Under the pieces are notes generated by a model that was given only the letters and a program-made list of their open reading frames with translations, ran no database searches and was not told the origin of the DNA. A stretch of DNA of 64,000 bases from an uncultured Clostridium sp. (GTDB lineage: Bacteria > Bacillota > Clostridia > TANB77 > CAG-508), in assembly GCA_947648905.1 (NCBI GenBank), contig CANSPP010000001.1:122230-186229 (forward strand), read 5' to 3'. Every line of letters starts with the position of its first letter. Positions within the stretch are counted from its first letter, which is position 1. Positions 1 to 10,412 of this stretch are shown piece by piece. The translations under genes and the position numbers were made by a program.

Positions 1-1036
1 TTAGTTACTTATTTATCGAATAATGAAACTTAATCTTTTATAAAATCCTTTATGCTCAATTTCCTACTTGTCTCTTTTTTATTTAACGCTTATTGTTTAC
101 CTATTATAAATTTATTTCTTCTTCTTTTAATTTTTTATTAGATTAAGATATGTATTTTTTTATTTGTTACCTTTAAAATATCAATTATAAAAAATTATTT
201 TCTTTTTTTATTTCATATTTTTTGTTTTTATATATTAAATTATTTAATAATTAATTTTTATTTTTCTTTAATATTTTTATATTAATTATTTATTATTAAT
301 TTTTATTTATTTATTTAATTCTTACTTCTTATTTAATATTTATTAAATTAATTTTTATATTATTTTAATATAATTTTAATTTTATTTTTTAATTTATTAT
401 TTAATATTAATTTACATTTATTTTTTATTTATAAAATTACTTTAATAAATATATTTTTTATCTAAAATAATATTGGTACTTTTTAAAATTTTTTATTTAT
501 TAAATATTTTTTATTATTTTACTTTATTGTATGAAAAAATAATTTTTACTTTTTCCTAAACTTTCTTTTTTATAATTTTTTTATTATATTAGAACTTTTA
601 AATTTCATATTTTGTTATTCCTTTCTGTTTGTGTATTATAATTTTATATAACTAGTATGCTATATTTTTATTCCATCCTTTTATCTTAGTTACAAAATCT
701 TAAAAATTTGTATCAATTTATCTCTACTATATGTAAACTAATTTCAATCAATTTATCCTTTATAAAAAATGTCTTCTTTCTGCATAACGCCTATATTTTT
801 CCAGATTACTTTTATCCTTTTTTTCTAGTATTTCTTAGTTACCTATTTATCAAATAATGAAACTTAATCTTTTATAAAATTCTTTATTATCAATTTTATA
901 CTTCTCTCTTTTTTACTCAATATTTATTGTTTACCTATTATAGATTTACTCCTTCTACTTTTAGTTTTTTATTAGATTAAGATATGTATTTTTTATTTGT
1001 TGCTTTTAAAATATTAACTATAAAAAATTGTTTTTT
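1..1036. repeat. A+T-rich non-coding DNA with a ~200 bp imperfect direct repeat
   Basis: No convincing gene is visible here. Bases 1 to about 197 reappear with scattered substitutions at about 835 to 1032; shared blocks include AATGAAACTTAATCTTTTAT and TAGATTAAGATATGTATTTT. Copy B ends at the 3' end of the gene that stops at 1037. Between the copies the sequence is almost only A and T, with stops in every frame. It may be decayed coding sequence, because the neighbouring minus-strand genes are also extremely A+T-rich, but nothing recognisable remains. Copy A touches the window edge, so the repeat may extend further. Confidence 0.6.
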
Positions 1037-2173
1037 TTATTTTAATATTTTTTCTAATTGTTTTTTTATTTTATTATCTATAAAAATTTTTTTATTTTTA
1101 TAAAATTGTTTTGATAGTCTTTTATAATTATTATTAAATGGAATTTTAGAATAAAAGTTTCTTCCAATAATATTTAAGAAAATTAAATTACTAATTGATA
1201 AAATTTTATATTTATTATATATAATATATTTTTTATTTTTCTTTATTTTTTTTAATTCTTTATTATCTAATATATCTGAATTAATTACCACTAAATTTTT
1301 ATCGCTATTTTTTATAATTTGTTTTTTGTAGTTATTATTACTTCTGTCTCCTATGTCAAATATAATATAATCGTATTCTTTAGTATATTTATTAAAAAAT
1401 TTATTTAATTTTTCGGTGGTCTTGTTTTCTATAATTTTTTGAAATTCATTTATAAATATTAAATTCTTGTTAACTCTTATTTCTTCGCATTTTGATTTAT
1501 TATTTATTTGTTTTTTATTTTCCGAATTGTAGTTATTTTTTTCTAAATTTGATTTTTTATTTAATTTTAAAATTTTATAATAATGTTTTTCTGTTTTTTT
1601 ATTTAAATTAATTAATAATATTTTTTTATTTTTAATAATTAAATAGTTAATTATTAACATTGTTATTGTAGTTTTGCCTGATTTAGGTTTTCCCTCTATT
1701 GTTATTATTTTATTTTTTAATTTATCACTTTCTTTTTTATTTAATTTATTTTTTATTATCCTCTCTAATTTATTATTTATTTCATTATTTAATTTATTAT
1801 TTTTTATATTATTATTTTTATTTTCTTTTTTTAATAAATTATTAATAACCTTTTCTATATTTATTTTATTATTTATATAAATATTTTCTACTCCTAATTT
1901 TTTTAATTTATTTATTTTCTGATTATTTTCTTTATCTAGGAAAAATATAATATTTATTTTATTATTAATTAATTTTATTTTCTCTATTAATTTTTCTATA
2001 TTTATTTCTCCTGGAATTTTTTCGTCTATAAAAATTAAATCTATATTTTTATTTTTTTCTAATATTTCTAAAATAGCTTCTCTATATTGTAAATTTTTAT
2101 AACTAATTCCTTTATAATTATTTATTTTATTTATAAGATAATTGTTATTCATAGCTATTATTATATTTTTCAT
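1037..2173 (-). CDS. CpaE/MinD-like P-loop ATPase with receiver-like N-terminus
   Basis: 378 aa. Residues 1-110 look like a response-regulator-type alpha/beta fold (IDLIFIDEKIPG in the phospho-acceptor region). A lysine/asparagine-rich linker follows, then a deviant Walker A (GKPKSGKTT, about residue 160) and a Walker B-like stretch (YDYIIFDIGD). This order is that of CpaE/TadZ-type MinD-family ATPases, which position pilus or secretion machines at the membrane. Its start overlaps the end of the VirB4-like gene by 29 bases, and it has a good ribosome binding site (AGAAGGAGAACAGCAAA-ATG), so the two are co-transcribed. Codon use is strongly biased to Asn, Lys and Ile. The family is fairly clear; a role in placing a T4SS-like machine is inferred from the neighbour. 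Confidence 0.7.
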   Translation of the reverse strand: MKNIIIAMNNNYLINKINNYKGISYKNLQYREAILEILEKNKNIDLIFIDEKIPGEINIEKLIEKIKLINNKINIIFFLDKENNQKINKLKKLGVENIYINNKINIEKVINNLLKKENKNNNIKNNKLNNEINNKLERIIKNKLNKKESDKLKNKIITIEGKPKSGKTTITMLIINYLIIKNKKILLINLNKKTEKHYYKILKLNKKSNLEKNNYNSENKKQINNKSKCEEIRVNKNLIFINEFQKIIENKTTEKLNKFFNKYTKEYDYIIFDIGDRSNNNYKKQIIKNSDKNLVVINSDILDNKELKKIKKNKKYIIYNKYKILSISNLIFLNIIGRNFYSKIPFNNNYKRLSKQFYKNKKIFIDNKIKKQLEKILK

Positions 2174-4001
2174 TTTGCTGTTCTCCTTCTAGTATCTTTT
2201 TTTCTAATTCTGAACTTTCTATTTTAGTTAGTATATGGTCGTCTCCTACAAACATTAAGCACTCTCCTCTTTTTAATGATTTTATTTCTACTTTTTCTTT
2301 TTCTGATAAATTAGAATATTCCGAAAGTATTTTTATATTTTCTTCTTCTAATGCAAAAAATGTTTTTATACTTGAATTATTTAAAATACTTCTTCCATAT
2401 GTTCCATTTTCTAAACTAAATATATCAGAAATGTCCTGTGTTATTGCTACACCACTTCCACCATATTTTCTTATTGTTTTAAATATTTTATATATAAATG
2501 CTGCTACCTCTTTATTAGATGTTACTCCAATTAGTCTCCAAATCTCGTCTAAATATATTGCCTTTTTTTCATCTCTATTTTCTTTTATCTTGTCCCAAAA
2601 AATGTCTGTAAATAAATACATTCCATATTTTAAATTTTCTTCTCCTAAATCATAAATATCTGCAATAATTAAATCATTATTTAATTCTATATTTGTATAT
2701 TCATTAAAAAATTTCATTGAACCTTTTACAAAAGGTATTAGTTTTGTTTTAAATTTTTTTGTTTTTTCATCTTCACCCAATACATTGTATAAATCTTCTA
2801 ATAACGGCATATCTTTAGCACTTTTAAATTCTTTCTTTATTTTGTTATTATTTTCTATTTTATTAAATAAACTATTATCATCAAAATCTATATTTTTAAT
2901 TTTATATGTTTTTATTAATTTTTCTTCAATTAAAGCTTTTTCTTCTTCATTTAATTCTCCAAAAATCAAATTAAAAAATCCTATTAATTTTCCTATTTTT
3001 GTTGCTAAGTATCCACTTTCTCCCTCTTCTAAACTTTCTTTTCTAATTTCTAAAATATTAATATATGTATCTGAATTCGGACCAATTTTTACTTGTACTC
3101 CTTGTAGATTTTTACATAAATTATTATATTCTCTTTCTGGGTCTATAATATATTGTTTTATTCCTAATAATTTATATCTTAATATTAATAATTTTGTATA
3201 AAAAGATTTTCCAGCTCCACTAGTTCCAAAAATACACATATTTGCATTTTTATATTTTCTATTATATCTATCAATAAAAACTAATGAATTATTATAAATA
3301 TTTGTCCCAATAAAAATTCCATCTTCATCAAATATTGTTGAAGATATAAATGGATATGTTGCAAGCAATCCTGAAGATAATATATTTCTTTTTGCAGCTT
3401 CTTTTATATTTTCATTATTTTCCATAACTGGTAAGCAAGATAAAAATAACTCTTCTTGTCTAAAATTTGCTCTTCTTGTTTGCATTCCTTTACTTTGTGT
3501 TATTCCTTCAACTTTATTTAAATAATATTCTAATTTATTTATATCTTCTGCATAAATATTAATATAAATATATAGGAAATAAATATCTTCGTTGTTCACT
3601 TGTATCTCTTTTCTTATGTATTTTGCGTCGTTATATGTAAACGCTGCAATATCAATATCTTCTCTATTTTGATTTTTATCTTTTAACTCAACTCCTACAT
3701 TTCCAATATGATATGTTAAATCTTTTATTGTTTTGTATGAATCTTGTTTTTCATAAAAAATAGAAATATTCATATTAATATTTGTTTCAATTAAAGTTTT
3801 TAATAAAATGTCTGTCTGTTCCCTATAATAATTTACAACAATTAATCCCGAATAATATAAATTATCAATTTCTATAAATTTAGGATTTTGCATATTTATA
3901 TATGATGGAGATATTTTATCTTTTTCATCTATGCTTCCATCATAAAAATTTTCTCTTTTATTTATTTTATTTTTTATTTTTTCTATAATTTCTTTTTTTA
4001 T
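2145..4001 (-). CDS. VirB4-like T4SS ATPase (second copy), apparent AUA start
   Basis: Walker A is GTSGAGKSFYTK and Walker B is KAIYLDEIWRLI, as in VirB4/TraC/TrbE ATPases that power type IV secretion. The first in-frame ATG is at 3893, but homology with the other VirB4 of this window (26299-28245) starts further upstream: KDKISPSYIN here matches IKDLIAPSGI there. No ATG, GTG, TTG or CTG lies in that upstream frame. An ATA at 4001-3999 sits 7 nt after GGAGG (4013-4009), so initiation at AUA is proposed, giving 618 aa. The gene follows the TraC-like gene directly and overlaps the CpaE-like gene. It is much more A+T-rich than the other copy. Confidence 0.8.
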   Translation of the reverse strand: MKKEIIEKIKNKINKRENFYDGSIDEKDKISPSYINMQNPKFIEIDNLYYSGLIVVNYYREQTDILLKTLIETNINMNISIFYEKQDSYKTIKDLTYHIGNVGVELKDKNQNREDIDIAAFTYNDAKYIRKEIQVNNEDIYFLYIYINIYAEDINKLEYYLNKVEGITQSKGMQTRRANFRQEELFLSCLPVMENNENIKEAAKRNILSSGLLATYPFISSTIFDEDGIFIGTNIYNNSLVFIDRYNRKYKNANMCIFGTSGAGKSFYTKLLILRYKLLGIKQYIIDPEREYNNLCKNLQGVQVKIGPNSDTYINILEIRKESLEEGESGYLATKIGKLIGFFNLIFGELNEEEKALIEEKLIKTYKIKNIDFDDNSLFNKIENNNKIKKEFKSAKDMPLLEDLYNVLGEDEKTKKFKTKLIPFVKGSMKFFNEYTNIELNNDLIIADIYDLGEENLKYGMYLFTDIFWDKIKENRDEKKAIYLDEIWRLIGVTSNKEVAAFIYKIFKTIRKYGGSGVAITQDISDIFSLENGTYGRSILNNSSIKTFFALEEENIKILSEYSNLSEKEKVEIKSLKRGECLMFVGDDHILTKIESSELEKKILEGEQQNEKYNNSYE

Positions 4002-4003
4002 TT

Positions 4004-4588
4004 TTATTCCTCCACTTCTATTATTTTATTATTATTTTTCTTGGTATTTAATAATGAAAAAAATAATTTTTCTATTTCTTTTTTATTTGATAATTCTATA
4101 ACTGAATTTCCACATCGAGATAAACATTCTTTGATTTTAAAATATTTTTCTTTTAAATCGCTTTTAATAATTTCGTCAAATTGTACTTTTTCTTTTTTGT
4201 TATTTTTTTTACTAGATATAATAATATAAAAATTTTTTGATGATGATTTTTTACTTAGATTTAATTTATTAATAAAATCAATATAATCTTGTGCAATATT
4301 TTCAAGATATTTATTTTCTTTTTTTGAAATATTTTTTTGAATATTAGAAATATTATGAGTTAAATCTTCTTTACTACTTTGAATTAAAATTTGAATATCA
4401 AAATTACAGGTTTTTAAAAAAATTTTATAAGAATTTAAAATAGCTTCTTTTTCTAAATCAGATTTTAGATTATAATTTATTGGAATTATTTTTAATATTT
4501 TTATATATTTATTATTTTTTAATTTTATAATTCCATCATTATAAATTTCTTGTATTGGTAGCCATTGTTGTATTGTTTTATTTTTTAT
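4004..4588 (-). CDS. TraC-like partner of VirB4, apparent AUA start
   Basis: About 194 aa. It corresponds in position to the TraC-like gene at 25122 that precedes the other VirB4: a small alpha/beta region (NGKYIKILKI-type opening, then FDIQILIQSS and KNFYIIISSKK strands). It lacks that gene's N-terminal membrane segment and long charged tail. The formal GTG at 4597 overlaps the ribosome binding site AGGAGG (4602-4597) and cannot be used with it. An in-frame ATA at 4588-4586 lies 8 nt downstream of that site and is the better start. A sigma-A-like promoter and two Spo0A-like boxes lie just upstream. Function is inferred from synteny and weak similarity. Confidence 0.65.
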   Translation of the reverse strand: MKNKTIQQWLPIQEIYNDGIIKLKNNKYIKILKIIPINYNLKSDLEKEAILNSYKIFLKTCNFDIQILIQSSKEDLTHNISNIQKNISKKENKYLENIAQDYIDFINKLNLSKKSSSKNFYIIISSKKNNKKEKVQFDEIIKSDLKEKYFKIKECLSRCGNSVIELSNKKEIEKLFFSLLNTKKNNNKIIEVEE

Positions 4589-4613
4589 TTTTTTCACCTC
4601 CTATTGTTTTTAA

Positions 4614-4642
4614 ATTTTACACTCTTATTTTTCATTTGTCAA
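4614..4642 (-). promoter_or_regulatory. Promoter of the CpaE/VirB4-like operon
   Basis: On the minus strand TTGACA (4642-4637), a 17 nt spacer and TAAAAT (4619-4614) precede the TraC-like gene by about 25 nt. The match to a sigma-A promoter is good. Confidence 0.7.
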
Positions 4643-4650
4643 GAAAAATT

Positions 4651-4669
4651 TTTCGACAAAATTCGACAA
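4651..4669 (-). promoter_or_regulatory. Paired Spo0A-box-like sites
   Basis: On the minus strand the sequence reads TTGTCGAATTTTGTCGAAA, two tandem matches to the 0A box (TGNCGAA) about 8 nt upstream of the -35 element. The same 19 bases occur at 16323-16341, and a variant pair lies beside a promoter at 50894-50917. Regulation of this operon by Spo0A is inferred from the motif. Confidence 0.5.
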
Positions 4670-4830
4670 TCTTTAATTTAATTCCTTTTTAGGACAAATA
4701 TTAAGAATTCTCTAAATTTTCGGCTCACATCATTTTTTGTTTTTATCAATCATAAAAAATATAAAATTTTTTAATTTTTTGAATATTATTTTCAAATTTG
4801 AACATAATACTATTATAAGGTTGATAATAG

Positions 4831-5134
4831 TTGAGCGAAGAATATTAATAGATAACATTTTGTTTATTACTATTCGAGCAAAGATTTATTATAGTGTATT
4901 TTCATATATTATAATAAGTCGGCGATAAGAATTTATTATTTGTATGTAGGCTATATTTTATTTTAATTTATTTCTTAAATATTTTTTAATATTAAATATA
5001 TGGTCAAATTATAGGTACTAAATTCGAGCTAAGATTATTCTTATATCTAATAATTTATAGTGGTTATTACTAGTCCCTTCGGGATGAATATGGTTACTCG
5101 TGGTGTATTAATGGTCGAGCGAAGGATTAATATA
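4831..5134. repeat. Four degenerate copies of TCGAGCGAAGATTATTAATA
   Basis: Copies are at 4831-4850, 4874-4893, 5024-5043 and 5115-5134, each about 20 bp, starting T(C/T)GAGC(G/A/T)AAG and followed by an A/T-rich half. They lie in a 600 bp stretch without a gene. The surroundings also hold a small C-rich/G-rich hairpin (TCCCTTCGGGA, near 5081). Function is unknown. Confidence 0.45.
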
Positions 5135-5226
5135 TGTGGCATTAGGGCTTATTTATATAGCAATATATATTAGGTTTTAATATTAGATATATTAGTTTTA
5201 GTGGAGATTATTATTGGCTTTATAGA

Positions 5227-5263
5227 TTAATGGCAGATAAGCATAGTGCTTATCTGCCATTAA
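5227..5263. terminator. 17-bp perfect hairpin, terminator-like
   Basis: TTAATGGCAGATAAGCA (5227-5243), a TAG loop and the exact complement (5247-5263) are followed on the plus strand by AATTTTTATT. It could end a plus-strand transcript from 4930-5226 or act as a barrier downstream of gyrB. The T-run lies on the plus-strand side only. Confidence 0.5.
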
Positions 5264-5282
5264 ATTTTTATTAAAAATTTAG

Positions 5283-5339
5283 ATGTGTCCCAAATTGGAC
5301 AAAATGTCCAAAAAGGAAACGTCCCCAATTGGACACAAC
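5283..5339. repeat. Dispersed GGGACG-type palindromic element
   Basis: The outer arms TGTGTCC/GGACACA and inner arms TTGGAC/GTCCAA form a nested palindrome around GGAAACGTCCCC. A near-identical unit is at 42266. It sits directly downstream of gyrB and may contribute to its 3' end. Confidence 0.6.
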
Positions 5340-5344
5340 TTGTT

Positions 5345-7273
<1,929 letters not shown>

Positions 7274-8362
7274 TTATTTTCCTCCTTTAAAAACGTTTCC
7301 GTTGTTTACATTATATATTAAAATATTTTTATTTTCAATATCTATTTTATCTGTACAAGTAATAATTACTTGAGTATTATCAATTTTTTCTAAAAAATGA
7401 TTTCTCCTTTTTTGGTCTAACTCAGACATAAAATCATCTAATAATAATATAGGATATTCTCCAATTTCTTCTTCAATAATATTTAGTTCTGATAATTTTA
7501 AAGAAAGTATTGCTGTTCTGTGTTGACCTTGTGAACCATAGATATCTAATCTCTTCTTATTTATATATATCACAAAATCGTCTCTGTGTACACCCTTTGT
7601 TGTAAAACCTTTTATTATATCTAATTTTCTTCTTCCTCTTAATAAATTTAAAAAATTTTCTTTATTATCACATTCAGTAATATATTCAATTTCAATTTCT
7701 TCTTTATTATCTGTTATTTCATTATGAATTTTTTTTATTTTTTCTTTTATTTTTTCTATATATTCATTTCTATATTTACAAATTGTAACTGCATATTCTG
7801 CTAATTTTTCATCCCAAATTTCTAATAAATTTTCATCTTTATTTTCTTCTCTTATTTGTCTTAAATAATTATTTCTTTGTTCTAATGTTTTTAAATATAA
7901 ATTTAAATTATGCATATAATTTGGTTTTAATTGACTAATCATAATATCTAAAAATTTTCTTCTATTTTGTGGGCCACCTTTTAAAATATTAATATCATCT
8001 GGAGTAAAAATTACTACATTAATGTTTCCTAATAATTCACTAAGTTTTTTTATTTTTATTCCATTAATAAATACATTTTTTCTATTTCCCAATTCTATTT
8101 TTATTTTTCCATCTCTATCTGTTTTTTGATATTCAATTTCTATAATTGCATTTTCAGAATTTAGTTTAATCATTTCTTTATCTTTATTTGTTCTAAATGA
8201 TCTTCCCATACTGCACAAAAAAATTGATTCTATTATATTAGTTTTTCCTTGAGCATTTTCTCCATAAAATACATTTATATTTTTTTCTAAATTAATTTCT
8301 TGCAATTCATAATTCCTAAAATTATTTATTTTTATTTTACTTATCCACATATTATTCTCCAT
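7274..8362 (-). CDS. recF: DNA replication and repair protein RecF
   Basis: 362 aa. It is an SMC-like ATPase that loads RecA at gaps through RecR/RecO. Seen in order: the N-terminal KINNFRNY, Walker A GENAQGKTN, the ABC-type signature SQGQHRTAILSLKLSE and Walker B PILLLDDFMSELD. The N-terminus MENNMWISKIKINNFRN is typical apart from a few extra residues; a start at the internal Met (residue 5) is also possible. It lies between dnaN and gyrB as in other Firmicutes, but the small S4-domain gene yaaA usually found between dnaN and recF is missing. Confidence 0.95.
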   Translation of the reverse strand: MENNMWISKIKINNFRNYELQEINLEKNINVFYGENAQGKTNIIESIFLCSMGRSFRTNKDKEMIKLNSENAIIEIEYQKTDRDGKIKIELGNRKNVFINGIKIKKLSELLGNINVVIFTPDDINILKGGPQNRRKFLDIMISQLKPNYMHNLNLYLKTLEQRNNYLRQIREENKDENLLEIWDEKLAEYAVTICKYRNEYIEKIKEKIKKIHNEITDNKEEIEIEYITECDNKENFLNLLRGRRKLDIIKGFTTKGVHRDDFVIYINKKRLDIYGSQGQHRTAILSLKLSELNIIEEEIGEYPILLLDDFMSELDQKRRNHFLEKIDNTQVIITCTDKIDIENKNILIYNVNNGNVFKGGK

Positions 8363-8971
8363 TTGTGTATAATTTTTTCTTTTTTTATCTAATTTATACT
8401 ATTTTTTTCTAATTTTTTCGATTTTTTACGTATTTTTTATTATTTTTTTAATATAAAATTATATTAATTAAAAATTAAATCGGCTTATTTTTGATTTTCG
8501 CGCTTCACTTTTTTATTACTTTTTTAATTTTTTATGTATTTTTTTATTTTATTATAATTTTTATTTAATTATTTTATTTTTTTATTATTTTTCAATTTAT
8601 TATTATATTATTTATTTCTAATAAAAAATACTAATTATAAAATATAAATCTTTGCTATACTAATCAATTTATTAAATTTTCAAAATCTCTTTTTTTCTTT
8701 TTTTTTCGATTTTATTCTAATTTATTCTATTTTTTTCATAATAAAATAATTAATTATTTTAATTATTTTTTAATAAAGTTATCCACAGGTTGTTTTTTGT
8801 TTAAAATCTTTTTTTATCTAATTTATTCTTTTTTTTTCTATTTTTTACTATTTTTTTCATTTTTATACTTTTCCACTTTTTAATTTTGTTATCCACAATT
8901 CATTTATTATTTGTGGATAACTTTTTTAGAAATTTGAAAGGTAGAATTTCTTCTACCTTTCCCCTACTTTT
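8363..8971. other. recF-dnaN intergenic region with DnaA boxes
   Basis: This 609 bp stretch contains no gene. It is A+T-rich and carries TTATCCACA DnaA boxes at 8779-8787 and 8889-8897 plus an inverted box TGTGGATAA at 8912-8920. The last two form a symmetrical pair, and a short GGTAGAA/TTCTACC hairpin follows near 8939-8960 close to the dnaN stop. The boxes may titrate DnaA or assist the origin. Confidence 0.6.
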
Positions 8972-10090
8972 TTATTCTTCTTTTAATCTAATTGGTAAAA
9001 TCATATAAGTATAATCATTATTCTCTGTAGATTTTACTAAACAAGGTGAAATACTTGAACCAAATTCTATATAAACTTCTTCATCATCAATTGCTTTTAA
9101 ACTATCTAAGAAATATTTTGGATTAAATCCTGCTTCTAAATTTTTTCCTTCTGTTGCAATATATAGTTCTTCTTTTGCATCTCCTGTTTGGTTTGTACAA
9201 GAAATTACTATTTTTCCTATATCTACTTGAACTTTAACTGGATATTTTTTTTCTTTTTCTACACTAGATGCAGATATTAAGCTAATTCTTTCAAAACTAT
9301 TTTGAATATTATTTTTATTTACTTTAATTCTTGTTTCCCAATTACTTGGTATTACATTTTTATAATTTAAGAATTCTCCATCTAATATTCTTGTTACAAT
9401 TTTACAATTATCCATTTCAAATAATGCTTGATTTTTTGAAACTCCTATCTTTATTGGTTCAAAAGAATCTGATATTATTTTGTTTACTTCATTTAATGTT
9501 TTTCCTGGTATTACTGCACTAAAATTATTTGTTTGTTTATTTAAATAAATACTTCTTAATGCCAATCTGAATCCATCAACTGCTACTAGGTTTAATTTAT
9601 TATTTTCTATTTCGAATAAACATCCAGTAAAAATTGGTCTACTTTCTTCAGAACTTACTGCAAAAATTGTTTTTCTAATCATATTTTTTAAAACACTTTG
9701 GTCTATTTCTATTGAATTTTCTACTTCTATTTTTGGAAGTTCTGGAAATTCATCTGGATTCATTGTTGCTAATTTATATAATGAACCTTCACATTCAATT
9801 TCTAATAAATTTTTGTCATTTATAGAAATGTGTATTTCTGTATCTGGTAATTTTCTAATAATTTCACTAAACATTATTGCATTAACAACTGTACTACCTT
9901 GTTCTTTTACTTCACATTCCATTACATATTCTATACCTATTTCTAAGTCATAAGTTGTTAATTTTATTTCATTATCATTAGTTTGAATTAATATTCCTTC
10001 TAATATTGGCATTGTTGTCTTAGAAGCAACGCCTTTAACTACGGAATTGATAGCTTTAATGATTTTATCTTTGTAGCAAACTATTTTCAT
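8972..10090 (-). CDS. dnaN: DNA polymerase III beta subunit (sliding clamp)
   Basis: 372 aa, typical length for the three-domain clamp ring that tethers PolC/DnaE to DNA. The N-terminus MKIVCYKDKIIKAINSVVK, the central VDGFRLALR motif and the C-terminal YMILPIRLKEE are characteristic. The start has a strong site (AAAGGAGG, 7-8 nt spacing). It lies downstream of dnaA, separated by a 322 bp region rich in DnaA boxes. Confidence 0.96.
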   Translation of the reverse strand: MKIVCYKDKIIKAINSVVKGVASKTTMPILEGILIQTNDNEIKLTTYDLEIGIEYVMECEVKEQGSTVVNAIMFSEIIRKLPDTEIHISINDKNLLEIECEGSLYKLATMNPDEFPELPKIEVENSIEIDQSVLKNMIRKTIFAVSSEESRPIFTGCLFEIENNKLNLVAVDGFRLALRSIYLNKQTNNFSAVIPGKTLNEVNKIISDSFEPIKIGVSKNQALFEMDNCKIVTRILDGEFLNYKNVIPSNWETRIKVNKNNIQNSFERISLISASSVEKEKKYPVKVQVDIGKIVISCTNQTGDAKEELYIATEGKNLEAGFNPKYFLDSLKAIDDEEVYIEFGSSISPCLVKSTENNDYTYMILPIRLKEE

Positions 10091-10412
10091 TTTGCTTCCT
10101 CCTTTATATATATATAATATTTTTTAGTAGTAGTAGTATTAGGTGCTGTGGAAACTGTGGAAAACTATGTGGAAACATACAACCCCTAACAAAATTACTG
10201 TTTATAACTTAGTGGATAACTCAAGTAATAATCCACAGCTTTAAACAGTCCTTGTGTAAAACTTGAGATATACACAGTTTATACACAGGTTATAAACATC
10301 CCTATGTGGATAACGAATGCATTGCTTCCGTAGTAACAGAAGCGATTACATTTTTCGAACAATTATTTTTACAAACACAAATTTCAAAAAATACTTGAAG
10401 TTGTTTTTGCTC
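10091..10412. other. dnaA-dnaN intergenic DnaA-box cluster
   Basis: 322 bp without a gene. DnaA-box-like 9-mers are at 10211-10219 (AGTGGATAA), 10229-10237 (TAATCCACA), 10279-10287 (TTATACACA) and 10305-10313 (TGTGGATAA), with several further TGTGGAAA stretches near 10146-10172. A hairpin-like ATTGCTTC/GAAGCGAT pair lies at about 10321-10348. This is the position of the second origin half in bipartite Firmicutes origins. Confidence 0.65.
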
